NCBI RefSeq assembly: GCF_000685235.1
Contig: NZ_ARYH01000005.1
Span: 29,182-93,181, forward strand
DNA length: 64,000 nucleotides
Source: Hyphomonas adhaerens MHS-3
GTDB lineage: Bacteria; Pseudomonadota; Alphaproteobacteria; Caulobacterales; Hyphomonadaceae
Reading direction: 5' to 3'
Under the pieces are notes generated by a model, which searched no databases, had not been told where the DNA came from, and saw only the letters and a list, made by a program, of their open reading frames with translations. Shown here in pieces: positions 44,504 to 53,446 of the stretch. A program made the translations under genes and the position numbers. Position 1 is the first letter of the stretch; each line of letters begins with the position of its first letter.

Positions 44504-44699
44504 AACCCTGCTCGCACTTCAACACCCACCCCGCGCAGCCATCCTGAGGATACGGAAAGAGACAAGCGAGATGGAGGCGAGCTACGGCCAAATGACTGAA
44601 TGTGCGCAGATGTAGAGCAAGAAGTCTGTCCGAATGCGAAAAAAGCATTCCCTCTCGATCTCTGCACCAAATTGCATTCGACTGATGCCCCCAAAGAAA

Positions 44700-44738
44700 A
44701 GCGGCCCATTCCCGCAATCTTGCGAAGAACGGGCCGCT
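44700..44738 (-). terminator. Terminator of the propeller-amidohydrolase gene
   Basis: On the minus strand an 8-bp stem AGCGGCCC/GGGCCGCT (44700-44707 with 44731-44738) encloses a 23-base loop with further pairing, and is followed by TTTTCTTT. It lies 35 bp after the stop of the gene ending at 44773 and insulates the fecI-like gene downstream. Confidence 0.75.
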
Positions 44739-44772
44739 CCCAATGGTTGATTGCCTGGTTCTGCCTCAACCT

Positions 44773-47721
44773 TTAATCGGGCGTGACGTAAACGATTTCT
44801 CCGTTTTTCATCACTTCGCTGACGCTCAGAGTATTGGCTATATCGGCAAGCGGGTCTGCATCCAGGATCGTGATGTCGGCAAGATAGCCTGGCGCGATTT
44901 GCCCAAGCTGATCACCGACACCGATCGCTTCGGCGGCCTGGCTCGTGGCCAGTTTCAACACGGTGGCATTGGAAACGCCTGCGCCGGAATAGACGGCAAG
45001 TTCGTCGTGCAGGGATGCCCCGTAGGGTACAAAGGGTGAGTCCGTACCCGCAACAAGCTTACCGCCATTATCGATGATTTTCACGAGCGCGTCCTGTCCA
45101 GCCTGGACGAACTCAGGCCCTGCCCGCTTGCCCATGGCCAGTGTAGGCGTGACATACATTCCCGACTGGGAAATCAAGGCAATCACATCCTGATAGGAAT
45201 ATCCGTTCAGAGAGCTTTTAAGGGAGTATCCACGTCGGCTGGTCGCGCCGAAATGTTCCATCTGGTCCACACCGTTCGCGACAGCAGGATACAATTCATG
45301 TCCGGTCACCGGAATGCCGGATTCATGCGCAAGTTCGATCACCGTTTTCTGAACTGTATAGTCCTGACGGACATAACTCTTGTAGAGATCGAGTTTGAGC
45401 TCTGTTGAGAGACGAACGGATTCCTTCGCCTCCTCAACCGTCCCAACCGTTTCAGAGACACCGTAAGAAACACGCGCGCCTTCGTTCAGCGGACCCGCCG
45501 TGAACACCCGCGGTGCAGACCGGCGGCCCGCGTCAGCGGACTCCCTGCGCTCAACCGCGTGATAGGGGTCATCACCGGTTTCGCGTACCGTGGTGATTCC
45601 ATACTTGAACCAGATATCGCCAAGTGCCTTGCCTTGAGTAATCGATTGGTGGGTATGGCTTTCGATGAGTCCCGGAATAACATATTGGTCCGACGCGTCG
45701 ACAAGCGTTCCGACAATGTCGGCAGTACCCGCAGGCTCGATCGAGCTGATCACGCCATCTTCCACTACGATATCGACATTCTCCAGATATTCGCCTGCGG
45801 CAACATCCAGCATGTGCCCAGCTCGAATGGTATAGTCTTCTTCCGGCATATCGCGATGCCATTCCGGCTTGATATCAAGCGTGCTCGTCTCGCCTGTGCT
45901 CCGGTCGAACAGCATGACGTCGGCCCCATCGATATAGATCAGCTTACTGCCGTCTGCCGACCAATTGGGATTTTCCCCTGCCTCAGCAACCAGAGTTGCT
46001 TCGCCAAGGACTCCGTTTGCTGTCAAAGGCGCCATGTAGAGTGCCCCCTTGAACCGGTAGACAATCATGCCGTCTGACGACCAGGCCGGACGGTTCCACT
46101 GCCGGCGTCCGAGAGAGGCATCCATACCTTGCGGTGCCACCCACTTTGTTTCTCCGTCACCGGAAGCGGGCATCAGGAACAGGGCATTGTATCCCTCGCG
46201 GAACCTGTTGGTTTGCGGCAGTCGGCTGACAACAAGAACGGTTTCTCCATCGTCCGACCATGCGGGCGGGCTCGGGCCGAAGATCGGTTCTGAAATCGTG
46301 GTCTCGTCACCCGTCGAAACATCGATGACGTTCACTGTCGCGCCGAGGAAAATGGTGATGAGCGCATCAGACAAATAGGCAATACTTGACCCGTCGGGAG
46401 ACCAGACAGGCGAATTGGTCGGACGCGGGCTATCTGTCAGCTGGGTGAGTTCACCCGAAGCGACATCCATCAACCAGATATCGGCTTTTCCGCCACGGTC
46501 ACTTACAAATGCAATAGTAGAGCCATCAGGCGACCAGCTGGGCGACATGTCGATAAAGTCGTCATCCGTCAGCTGCGTTGTTTCCCCGCTCGCAAGGTCC
46601 GAGATCCACAGGTCACCAACTGCCGTGAGGACTGCGCGCGTGCCATCCGGAGAGAGCGTCGGATCGATTACGCCAAGAGCAGGCTGGGTATCCGTCGACG
46701 TAAGATCGTAGGTGCGGCGTTTGTAAGGAGTCCGGTCCAGCTCCACACTGGCAGAGAATGCAATATTGGTCGGCTCCGCCGCCCCCGGAGCAAGGACGTT
46801 CACTTTGCCATCAGCCGTGTAAAGGACCGAACCATCCGAAAGGACCGACGGCCGGAAGGCGAAAACATCCCCGCCTTCCACCAGGACATTGGCATCCGAA
46901 CCGTCCGGGAATGCCTGCGCAACCCGGCCCTCGCGGCCGACCAGGCCGGCGATGTAGAGAGACTCTCCATCAGGGGCCCAGACCGGTGCCCCCAGCGTAT
47001 TCGCGGTATATGCGACAGAAAATGTCTCTTCCGCGCTGACATCCCGGACGACAAGTGCGTCCATCTGGCCGTCAATCACAAAAGCGAGCTTTGAACCGTC
47101 TGGCGACATGACCGGGTAAACAGCATTGCCGAAGCCCCTGAAATAAGGCGTCAATGGCGTCTCGTAGCCGGTCTCGTCCGCAACGGTCAGTTGGGTCGGT
47201 TCCGCTCCGCCCTCCAGCGGCAGAGACCATACCTGGTACCCCCCTTCAGTATCCGCTGAATAGAGCAGGCTTTTGCCATCGGGCGTGAAGGTTGGATACC
47301 GGGCATCGGAAGGCCCGAAGGTCCGTTGGGTAAGGTCCGAACCATCTGGCTTCATCGTCCAGATCGTGAATCCATTTTCTGCATAAGTATAGAATGCGAT
47401 CAGGGCCCCGTCCGGAGACCAGACCGGCTCGTGGGAATCCATTTCCGCAGGCGTCAGAGCCGTTGCTTCGCCACCGGCAGCCGGTACCGACCAAAGAACA
47501 CCCTGAAGGGCAAGGATGAGCGTGCTGCCGTCGGGCGACATCGCCGCCGACATGTTCGTCCCTTCCGTCATGACGACATCAATGAGCACAGGCTCGGTGA
47601 CTGCGGCCTCCACCTTACTTTTAGCCTCAGGGGGCTCACCCGGACTGCTGCAGCCGACGACAAGTGCAGAGGCAAACGCAAGCACTGCTCCCGCTGACTT
47701 CAATCGCATTTTGTAATTCAC
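44773..47721 (-). CDS. Lipoprotein with TolB-type beta-propeller fused to amidohydrolase
   Basis: A 982 aa protein. The GTG start at 47719-47721 follows GGGAG; an ATG four codons later is possible. The lipobox is LVVGC near residue 24. Residues of about 50-630 hold repeated WD40-like PD40 blades (MSPDGSTLILAL, PVWSPDGALIAFY, PTFTPDGKSLLYS and more). About 650-982 is a metal-dependent amidohydrolase with VIPGLIESHTH, GIPVTGHELYPA, and GTDSPFVPYG. The propeller may select substrate or partner; the hydrolase probably acts on peptides or amide-linked compounds in the periplasm. It lies upstream of a terminator and next to the GGT gene. Confidence 0.9.
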   Translation of the reverse strand: MNYKMRLKSAGAVLAFASALVVGCSSPGEPPEAKSKVEAAVTEPVLIDVVMTEGTNMSAAMSPDGSTLILALQGVLWSVPAAGGEATALTPAEMDSHEPVWSPDGALIAFYTYAENGFTIWTMKPDGSDLTQRTFGPSDARYPTFTPDGKSLLYSADTEGGYQVWSLPLEGGAEPTQLTVADETGYETPLTPYFRGFGNAVYPVMSPDGSKLAFVIDGQMDALVVRDVSAEETFSVAYTANTLGAPVWAPDGESLYIAGLVGREGRVAQAFPDGSDANVLVEGGDVFAFRPSVLSDGSVLYTADGKVNVLAPGAAEPTNIAFSASVELDRTPYKRRTYDLTSTDTQPALGVIDPTLSPDGTRAVLTAVGDLWISDLASGETTQLTDDDFIDMSPSWSPDGSTIAFVSDRGGKADIWLMDVASGELTQLTDSPRPTNSPVWSPDGSSIAYLSDALITIFLGATVNVIDVSTGDETTISEPIFGPSPPAWSDDGETVLVVSRLPQTNRFREGYNALFLMPASGDGETKWVAPQGMDASLGRRQWNRPAWSSDGMIVYRFKGALYMAPLTANGVLGEATLVAEAGENPNWSADGSKLIYIDGADVMLFDRSTGETSTLDIKPEWHRDMPEEDYTIRAGHMLDVAAGEYLENVDIVVEDGVISSIEPAGTADIVGTLVDASDQYVIPGLIESHTHQSITQGKALGDIWFKYGITTVRETGDDPYHAVERRESADAGRRSAPRVFTAGPLNEGARVSYGVSETVGTVEEAKESVRLSTELKLDLYKSYVRQDYTVQKTVIELAHESGIPVTGHELYPAVANGVDQMEHFGATSRRGYSLKSSLNGYSYQDVIALISQSGMYVTPTLAMGKRAGPEFVQAGQDALVKIIDNGGKLVAGTDSPFVPYGASLHDELAVYSGAGVSNATVLKLATSQAAEAIGVGDQLGQIAPGYLADITILDADPLADIANTLSVSEVMKNGEIVYVTPD

Positions 47722-47787
47722 GTGGATCGCTCCCTATCCAAAATTTCAAACCCGTTGTTTTCGTAAGTTCACAGACATATTCATATC

Positions 47788-49719
47788 TTACCAGCCCGCC
47801 GCCATCGCCATTCGGCGCGGATCGGCCCCAGCCATAACGGCGCCGTTGTCATAGCTCCGCACACCCTGGATGCTCCCAATGGCATATGGCCCGACATAGT
47901 CCGCTGTGTGCCCCATCGCCCGCAGACCTGAGAGGCACTGTTGCGAGAATCTCGATTCAAGTTGCAGACGGCATTTTGCGCCCGGCAGGTAAAAATTCGG
48001 GTCTGCTTTTACGGCAAACCTTGGGGCCTCAATCGCTTCCTGGATTCCCAGGCCATAGTCGACCAGGCTCATCAGGACCTGAAACTCGCTCTGCCCGATC
48101 GTCTCCCCGCCAGGCGTTCCAAATGCCGCCCAGAGGCGCGCATTATTCATGACCACCACTGGAGAGTTGTTGAGAATGGGGATTTGCCCCGGTGCAACAA
48201 AATTGACGTTGTCCTCATAAGGTGAGGTCGAGCCAAGCCGCATGCCATTGTTCAGAAGGAAACCGGTATTGCCAGCAACGACACCGGCCCCAAACCCGCC
48301 GCCCAGCGTGGTTGTCACGACGATGGTATTCCCCTCTTCGTCCACGACCGTGAGGCTGGTGGTGTCGCTGAAACGGGCTTCGTCGTCGGGTGTCCGCTTC
48401 GCAGATGCCGGAGGCGCGGGGGCAGATGGGTCATAGCGCCGGAAGTCAGTGACATTGGGAAACGGCAAAGCCAGCGAAGGGTCGATCATGGCGCTGCGGT
48501 CTTTAGCGTACGCTTTGGACAACATCGCCGAGACCGGAACCTCTGCATACTTCGGATCCGCCGCATAAGCATATATGTCTGCCTTGGCGTGTTTAATTGC
48601 CTCCGCCTGCAGGTGCAGAAGTTGGGCGCTTCCAGGCTTCAGACCTGATACATCAAAGCGCTCGATAAGATTTGCCTGCATGCAGACCTCGAGCCCCCCA
48701 CGAGATGTGGGCGGCGTCGAATAAACCTCATACCCCCGGTATGTTGTTTTAACAGGATCGGCCCACTCAGCCTTGTAAGCAGCGAGATCGGCCTTCCTCA
48801 ACCACCCCCCGACCGAGCGGAAGAATCGATCAAGTTCGTCTGCGATTGGCCCGTTGTAGAAATATTCCCGCGCGGCGAGCAATGCCGTATCGCGGTCACC
48901 GCCGCCCACCAGGACTTTCTGTTCTTCCGCAACAAGCGATTCAAATGTTTTGGCCAGGTTCTCATTTGTCAGCATCTGACGTGGTGCGGGGACCCGCCCG
49001 CCCGGCAGGAAAACCTCCGCCGTTGTTGGATGCATTTGCAGGCGCCCCTGCATGTATTCGATAATCCTGGCGATAGACGGGTCGATCGGATGGCCGTTTC
49101 TCGCAAGATCGATTGCGGGTGCAAACACATCAGCGAGCGAAAGGCGTCCGTGCTGACGAAGCAGTTCGATCCATCCATCGAACGCGCCAGGCGTCGTCGC
49201 AGCTTTCACACCCCAGTCAAACGCGCTCGGGTCGCTCTTGGGATCAAGGGCGAGCGGCGCAGCCCCGCCGAACTTCAGTGCCTTCACCTGTCCGTTTGGT
49301 TTATCGTAAACGGTGGCGAACCCGTTGCCAGCGATACTGGAAGCCCATGGCTCAACGAGATTGAGAACTGCCATCGTGGCAACCGCAGCATCACCGGCAG
49401 CGCCCCCTTGCATGAACATGCGCAGGCCCGCCGAAGCAGCGAGCGGGTGTCCGGCGCTGACAACACCGTGGGGCCCCGGCGTCTCCACACGATGTGAGGC
49501 AACGTCGAGATCTCCGCTTTCCGGGGCATCTGGTGGCGTGGGCGGCTCTGAAACTGAAGCCGTTGAACTGTCTGGCTCTACGGGCGAGACACATGCAGCC
49601 GCGACGCCACTCGCGGCAAGCGCCCCAGCAGTCAGGAAATGGCGTCGGTCCAAACCGGCGGCAGCTGCCTCAACGGGCTCGTCGCGCTCGACGCACTCTC
49701 GCTCATCTTGCTTTTTCAT
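47788..49719 (-). CDS. ggt: Gamma-glutamyltranspeptidase, exported
   Basis: A 643 aa N-terminal nucleophile hydrolase that cleaves gamma-glutamyl bonds, for example in glutathione. A Tat signal (LDRRHFLTAGALAASG) with a possible lipidation Cys (AAAC) opens it. The large subunit is about 75-450. The autoprocessing Thr453 starts the small subunit (TTSLTVVDEEGN, where most members have TTH). The later motifs TLGGGFGAGVVAGNTGFLLNNGM and TPGGETIGQ are typical. It lies 66 bp downstream of the propeller-amidohydrolase start in the same orientation. Confidence 0.92.
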   Translation of the reverse strand: MKKQDERECVERDEPVEAAAAGLDRRHFLTAGALAASGVAAACVSPVEPDSSTASVSEPPTPPDAPESGDLDVASHRVETPGPHGVVSAGHPLAASAGLRMFMQGGAAGDAAVATMAVLNLVEPWASSIAGNGFATVYDKPNGQVKALKFGGAAPLALDPKSDPSAFDWGVKAATTPGAFDGWIELLRQHGRLSLADVFAPAIDLARNGHPIDPSIARIIEYMQGRLQMHPTTAEVFLPGGRVPAPRQMLTNENLAKTFESLVAEEQKVLVGGGDRDTALLAAREYFYNGPIADELDRFFRSVGGWLRKADLAAYKAEWADPVKTTYRGYEVYSTPPTSRGGLEVCMQANLIERFDVSGLKPGSAQLLHLQAEAIKHAKADIYAYAADPKYAEVPVSAMLSKAYAKDRSAMIDPSLALPFPNVTDFRRYDPSAPAPPASAKRTPDDEARFSDTTSLTVVDEEGNTIVVTTTLGGGFGAGVVAGNTGFLLNNGMRLGSTSPYEDNVNFVAPGQIPILNNSPVVVMNNARLWAAFGTPGGETIGQSEFQVLMSLVDYGLGIQEAIEAPRFAVKADPNFYLPGAKCRLQLESRFSQQCLSGLRAMGHTADYVGPYAIGSIQGVRSYDNGAVMAGADPRRMAMAAGW

Positions 49720-49838
49720 AACTTCTGAAACCCTCCCTCAACAGTCCAACCTCAACTTCTACAGCCTGTTGTTGCAATTAAGCCAAATGAAATCGGAGAC
49801 GGCCTGATTGCAAGAGCCAGCCTCCCGGGTTGGAAGTC

Positions 49839-49864
49839 CGGGGTGACGCGGTTGCGCCACCCCG
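49839..49864 (-). terminator. Hairpin after the receptor gene
   Basis: 7-bp stem CGGGGTG/CACCCCG (49839-49845 with 49858-49864) with a further GCG/CGC pairing inside the loop, starting 26 bp after the minus-strand receptor stop. There is no T-run, so it is a possible Rho-assisted terminator only. Confidence 0.4.
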
Positions 49865-49889
49865 AATTCCATTCTGAGGCTAATCCTTG

Positions 49890-52800
49890 TTAGAAGGATT
49901 TTTTCACGTTCACGTACCAATAGCGCGGAAGCGGCTGGTACAAGGACGAGAGATAGCCGTAGGTATCAGCCAGCGGCGGGTCTTCATTAAACGCGTTCCG
50001 CACACCAACTCGAATGGCAGTCCCATCGGTCCAGGCATCATTCTCGACAGTGTACTGGCCGTAGAAATTCCACGTCGTGTGGTCTTCAATCGGCCATGGA
50101 CCGTAGCTCGTGCTGCTCACTGACGTCTGGAATACTTGGCTCGTGTATTGAGAGAACGCTCCAAACTTCCAGTTCGCGATGTCGTACGACATTGACATGG
50201 AGTACTTCCATTCCGGACGCCCGTCTTCCCGGATCAGGCTACCACCACCAGTGACGGTGACGTACGGGTTCACCGTTCCATCATCCAGCCCGGCGAGAAT
50301 TGCGGCCGCTTCGTCTGTCGGGCTCTGGTAGTAGGTGTTCAGATAAGTCGCGTTGACGTTCATGGAGAGGTCACCCGGACCGACTGGAACATCCCAATAA
50401 GCGCCGTAGTCGATACCCTCGACCTTGAGTGCCGAGAGGTTGGTAAACCGGGCCACCACGTTGACCACGTCTCCCACAGGATCGTAGCCCGTGCCTGCAA
50501 AGTCAGCAATTTGCTGAGGCGTTGGGTCAGCGCGGATCACATTCGGGTTCGAGCTACCCTGCAGACGCAGGAGGTAGTCATACGACAGTGCGACCGAGTC
50601 ATTCAGCAGGCCGATCGGGTTCTTTTGCTCAATGCTCCAGAAATCCGTCGTCAGCGTCACAGTCCCGAACTTTTCCGGGATGAACTGAGGTTCGAACACC
50701 ACGCCATAGGACGAGCTTTCCGACTCTTCCGGTTCCAGATCGGAGTTACCAGAGCGAAGGCTGGCGACCGTCACACTCAGTGTTGCACATTGGCTGAAGT
50801 CGGTAATCCGGCCTTGGCTGAGAGCTGCCTGGCACTGGATATAGTCCGGATACCCATTGACGCGTTCCAGAAGTGGCGTGTTGACCACTTCGAGGTTCGG
50901 CGCCTTGAAGCCTTCCGACCAGGAACCGCGGAACCGCAGACCATCAATAACGTCCCAGGATGCCGACACTTTCGGTTTCGAGACTGAGCCCACGTCCGAA
51001 TAGTCTTCATAACGGGCCGCTGCCTGGAGATCGAGCGCCTGGACGAATGGAATGTTCATCTCAGGAGAAACCAGCGGCACCGCGACTTCAAAGTAAGCCG
51101 AAGACACGTTCCGGCTACCTTTGACATCAGGTGACGGGCTATGCGTCATCAGGCTGGATGCCGACACGAGATTGCCAGTGATTTGATCATAGTAAGGCAG
51201 TGAGCCGTCCTGGTGCGGGTCGCGATCGTCATGGTACGTCTCGCGACGGAATTCGATGCCGCCCGCAAAGCCGATGTCACCCGCCCAGATCGAGAACAAG
51301 TCGGGCTTCGAGACCTTGAAATCAGCAAGCGCCAGCGTGGTCTTGTTTTCCCGAACCTGGGTGATGCGGAAACTGTCGATGGTTTCCGGGGAGTTACAGC
51401 TTGGCCCGCCAACCGATGGCGTTCCCGGAATACCACCACAGAACGGATTGTAAGCCGTGGCATCCGTTCGGTTGATGGCTTGCTGATAAAGCCGGGAATC
51501 GTAACCGTCGGCCGAGTCGGTGACGATCGCTTCGTTGTACAGGATCGCAGAGTCCCAATCCCATCCGAAGGCATCGCCTTTGGCGCCGACCAACAGTCTC
51601 GTCTGTTCATTGTCGACATTAACTGTACGCGTGCCGGCGTCCACAGCGCTGTAGGAGTTGATCACCAGGTCCAAGCCTTCATTTGGCACATTGGCGCTCA
51701 GACCATCAATACGGTTGGCGGACCCAACGGGTCCCAGCGGGTTCCAGTAAGCATCCGCCGCAATGTAAATCGGTCCGGATCCCAGCGAGCCCGTGGAACC
51801 GACCACGGCCTCTGATTCTGCCGTGTAGTATCCGACTTCACCGTAAAGCCGAAGGCTGTCGGACACGTCATAGTTGGCGAAGCTGAACATGTTCAGTCGG
51901 TCAACCGCTGGCAGCATGGTCAGCGTATCAAAAGTCGCCATCTGATCGTTGCGCATATCTCTGTACGCAGATGTAAAGATACTGCCAGCGCCGTAACAGA
52001 TGCTGTCGCCAACATCGTAAGGACAGCCAGCCCCGAACCCTTCCGGCTGGACATGGAAAGTGCCGGCAGCATCCGTAAACGATGTGCCGTCAGCACTGAT
52101 CTGGCCGATGGAGGTGTCGACCGGCGTAAACTGGCCCCACGGACTGGTGAACGTAGACCGATTGTCCCAGGCGACACCTGCCCAGTTTGTCCCGTTCGTG
52201 AGTGGCCGCATATCGGCAATGTTGGTGTAATCCTGATCCGAGCGCAGCAGGGAATCCCGGGTCGTGCCACCAAGATAGATAGAGATATTGCCCTTACCAT
52301 TGGCAAAATCTGTCCCGTAGAGCATGTCCGCGGTAAATTCCTTCAGGTTCGTCCCTTCCGCCATGCCGTATTGAAGGTTCACGTCGAAACCTTCGAAATC
52401 GGACCGAAGAACATTGTTCACAACGCCTGCAACAGCATCCGAGCCATAAAGAGCTGCCGCACCGTCTTTCAGAACCTCAACCCGCGCCAGCCCCTGAACC
52501 GGAATGGCATTGATGTTGTATCCGAAGACAGGCGTCTGATTGTCGGTCTGCGAGGTCGGGTGAACGACCGTACGGCGGCCATTGAGCAGGACCAGAGTGT
52601 TGCCTTGCGCGAGCCCCCTCAAACTGACTGTAGAAACGTCCCCCCGTGCGGCGTTGGAGTTCGCACCACCGAGATACGTTCCATTAAAGGTAATATCGCC
52701 GGCCGATGGAATGGTACGGAAAAGTTCTTCTGCGGATACGGCACCGGTCGCGTCGATTTCATCTGGCGACACAACCGAAACCGGGAGGGCACCTGATACT

Positions 52801-53018
52801 TTGGCACCAGCAATCTGGGAACCAAGGATCAGAACCTTCTCCATCTGGGCCGTGTCGTCTTCGGATTGCTCCTGGGCCAATGCTTCCAGCGAAAGCACGC
52901 TGAATAATAGTGCACCGGTTGACACCGTCATGGCACATCGCCGCATGAACCGTCCCGGCTTCGCAACGCGCGCGGTGCCGTTCCCGTACATCGACCCGTC
53001 TTTTTCTCTGGATTTCAT
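49890..53018 (-). CDS. Large TonB-dependent outer-membrane receptor
   Basis: A 1042 aa TBDR when started at the ATG at 53016-53018 (AGGAG ten bases upstream). The signal segment MTVSTGALLFSVLSLEALAQ ends after ALA. The TonB box is EKVLILGSQIAG. The plug contains LRGLAQGNTLVLLNGRRTVV and AALYGSDAVAGVVNNVL. The barrel ends in VNVKKSF. Its length and plug type resemble receptors used for oligopeptides or carbohydrates. It is followed by the ggt and amidohydrolase genes on the same strand, so a peptide-like substrate is a reasonable inference. Confidence 0.92.
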   Translation of the reverse strand: MKSREKDGSMYGNGTARVAKPGRFMRRCAMTVSTGALLFSVLSLEALAQEQSEDDTAQMEKVLILGSQIAGAKVSGALPVSVVSPDEIDATGAVSAEELFRTIPSAGDITFNGTYLGGANSNAARGDVSTVSLRGLAQGNTLVLLNGRRTVVHPTSQTDNQTPVFGYNINAIPVQGLARVEVLKDGAAALYGSDAVAGVVNNVLRSDFEGFDVNLQYGMAEGTNLKEFTADMLYGTDFANGKGNISIYLGGTTRDSLLRSDQDYTNIADMRPLTNGTNWAGVAWDNRSTFTSPWGQFTPVDTSIGQISADGTSFTDAAGTFHVQPEGFGAGCPYDVGDSICYGAGSIFTSAYRDMRNDQMATFDTLTMLPAVDRLNMFSFANYDVSDSLRLYGEVGYYTAESEAVVGSTGSLGSGPIYIAADAYWNPLGPVGSANRIDGLSANVPNEGLDLVINSYSAVDAGTRTVNVDNEQTRLLVGAKGDAFGWDWDSAILYNEAIVTDSADGYDSRLYQQAINRTDATAYNPFCGGIPGTPSVGGPSCNSPETIDSFRITQVRENKTTLALADFKVSKPDLFSIWAGDIGFAGGIEFRRETYHDDRDPHQDGSLPYYDQITGNLVSASSLMTHSPSPDVKGSRNVSSAYFEVAVPLVSPEMNIPFVQALDLQAAARYEDYSDVGSVSKPKVSASWDVIDGLRFRGSWSEGFKAPNLEVVNTPLLERVNGYPDYIQCQAALSQGRITDFSQCATLSVTVASLRSGNSDLEPEESESSSYGVVFEPQFIPEKFGTVTLTTDFWSIEQKNPIGLLNDSVALSYDYLLRLQGSSNPNVIRADPTPQQIADFAGTGYDPVGDVVNVVARFTNLSALKVEGIDYGAYWDVPVGPGDLSMNVNATYLNTYYQSPTDEAAAILAGLDDGTVNPYVTVTGGGSLIREDGRPEWKYSMSMSYDIANWKFGAFSQYTSQVFQTSVSSTSYGPWPIEDHTTWNFYGQYTVENDAWTDGTAIRVGVRNAFNEDPPLADTYGYLSSLYQPLPRYWYVNVKKSF

Positions 53019-53446
53019 TTCTCGCTGACTCCTGAGCTTTTGTTTTCCCGCAAGTCCCCGCATTGCCGACAGACCCCCTGCCGGACATTCGCGCATCTCT
53101 TGCCCCACTGGCGCGCCGGAGCGCGACCAGAACTAAGTTAATCTGTGTTTGGATCTTTTTATGAGGCCGCCGTTGACCTGACGCGTTGCTCTGCTTTGAG
53201 CACTTACAGGTTACTGACGGAGTGATTTTTGCACACGTAAAAACGTAAATTTTTGTTCGTTTTTAATTCACCTGCCCACAAATGTTGCACCTGCGCAGAC
53301 AAAGTTGTCACACAGCTGAAGCATAGTTGAGCGATTAAAAAAACGGCCGCCAAAAACTGGCGGCCGCTTTGCTATGCTTCGTTTTTAATTCGTATACGCC
53401 CAACACTCAGAGAGACGACGCGCGAATGCCGGACCGAACCTACCGT
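53019..53446. other. Intergenic region: terminator and receptor promoter
   Basis: 428 bases without a gene. The amidohydrolase terminator is at 53344-53366. The rest is AT-rich for this window and should hold the receptor promoter. A 14-bp direct repeat TTCGTTTTTAATTC occurs at 53256-53269 and 53378-53391, on either side of the terminator. Confidence 0.5.
53344..53366 (-). terminator. Strong terminator of the amidohydrolase gene
   Basis: 9-bp GC-rich perfect stem (53344-53352 with 53358-53366), loop of 5 bases. On the minus strand it is followed by seven T. It lies 80 bp after the amidohydrolase stop. Confidence 0.88.

Noticed and set aside
49890..53018. Assigning any TonB-dependent receptor here to iron, vitamin B12 or a named sugar
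   Set aside because: Sequence and context do not show the ligand. No siderophore genes, B12 riboswitch or dedicated glycoside hydrolases are in the window.
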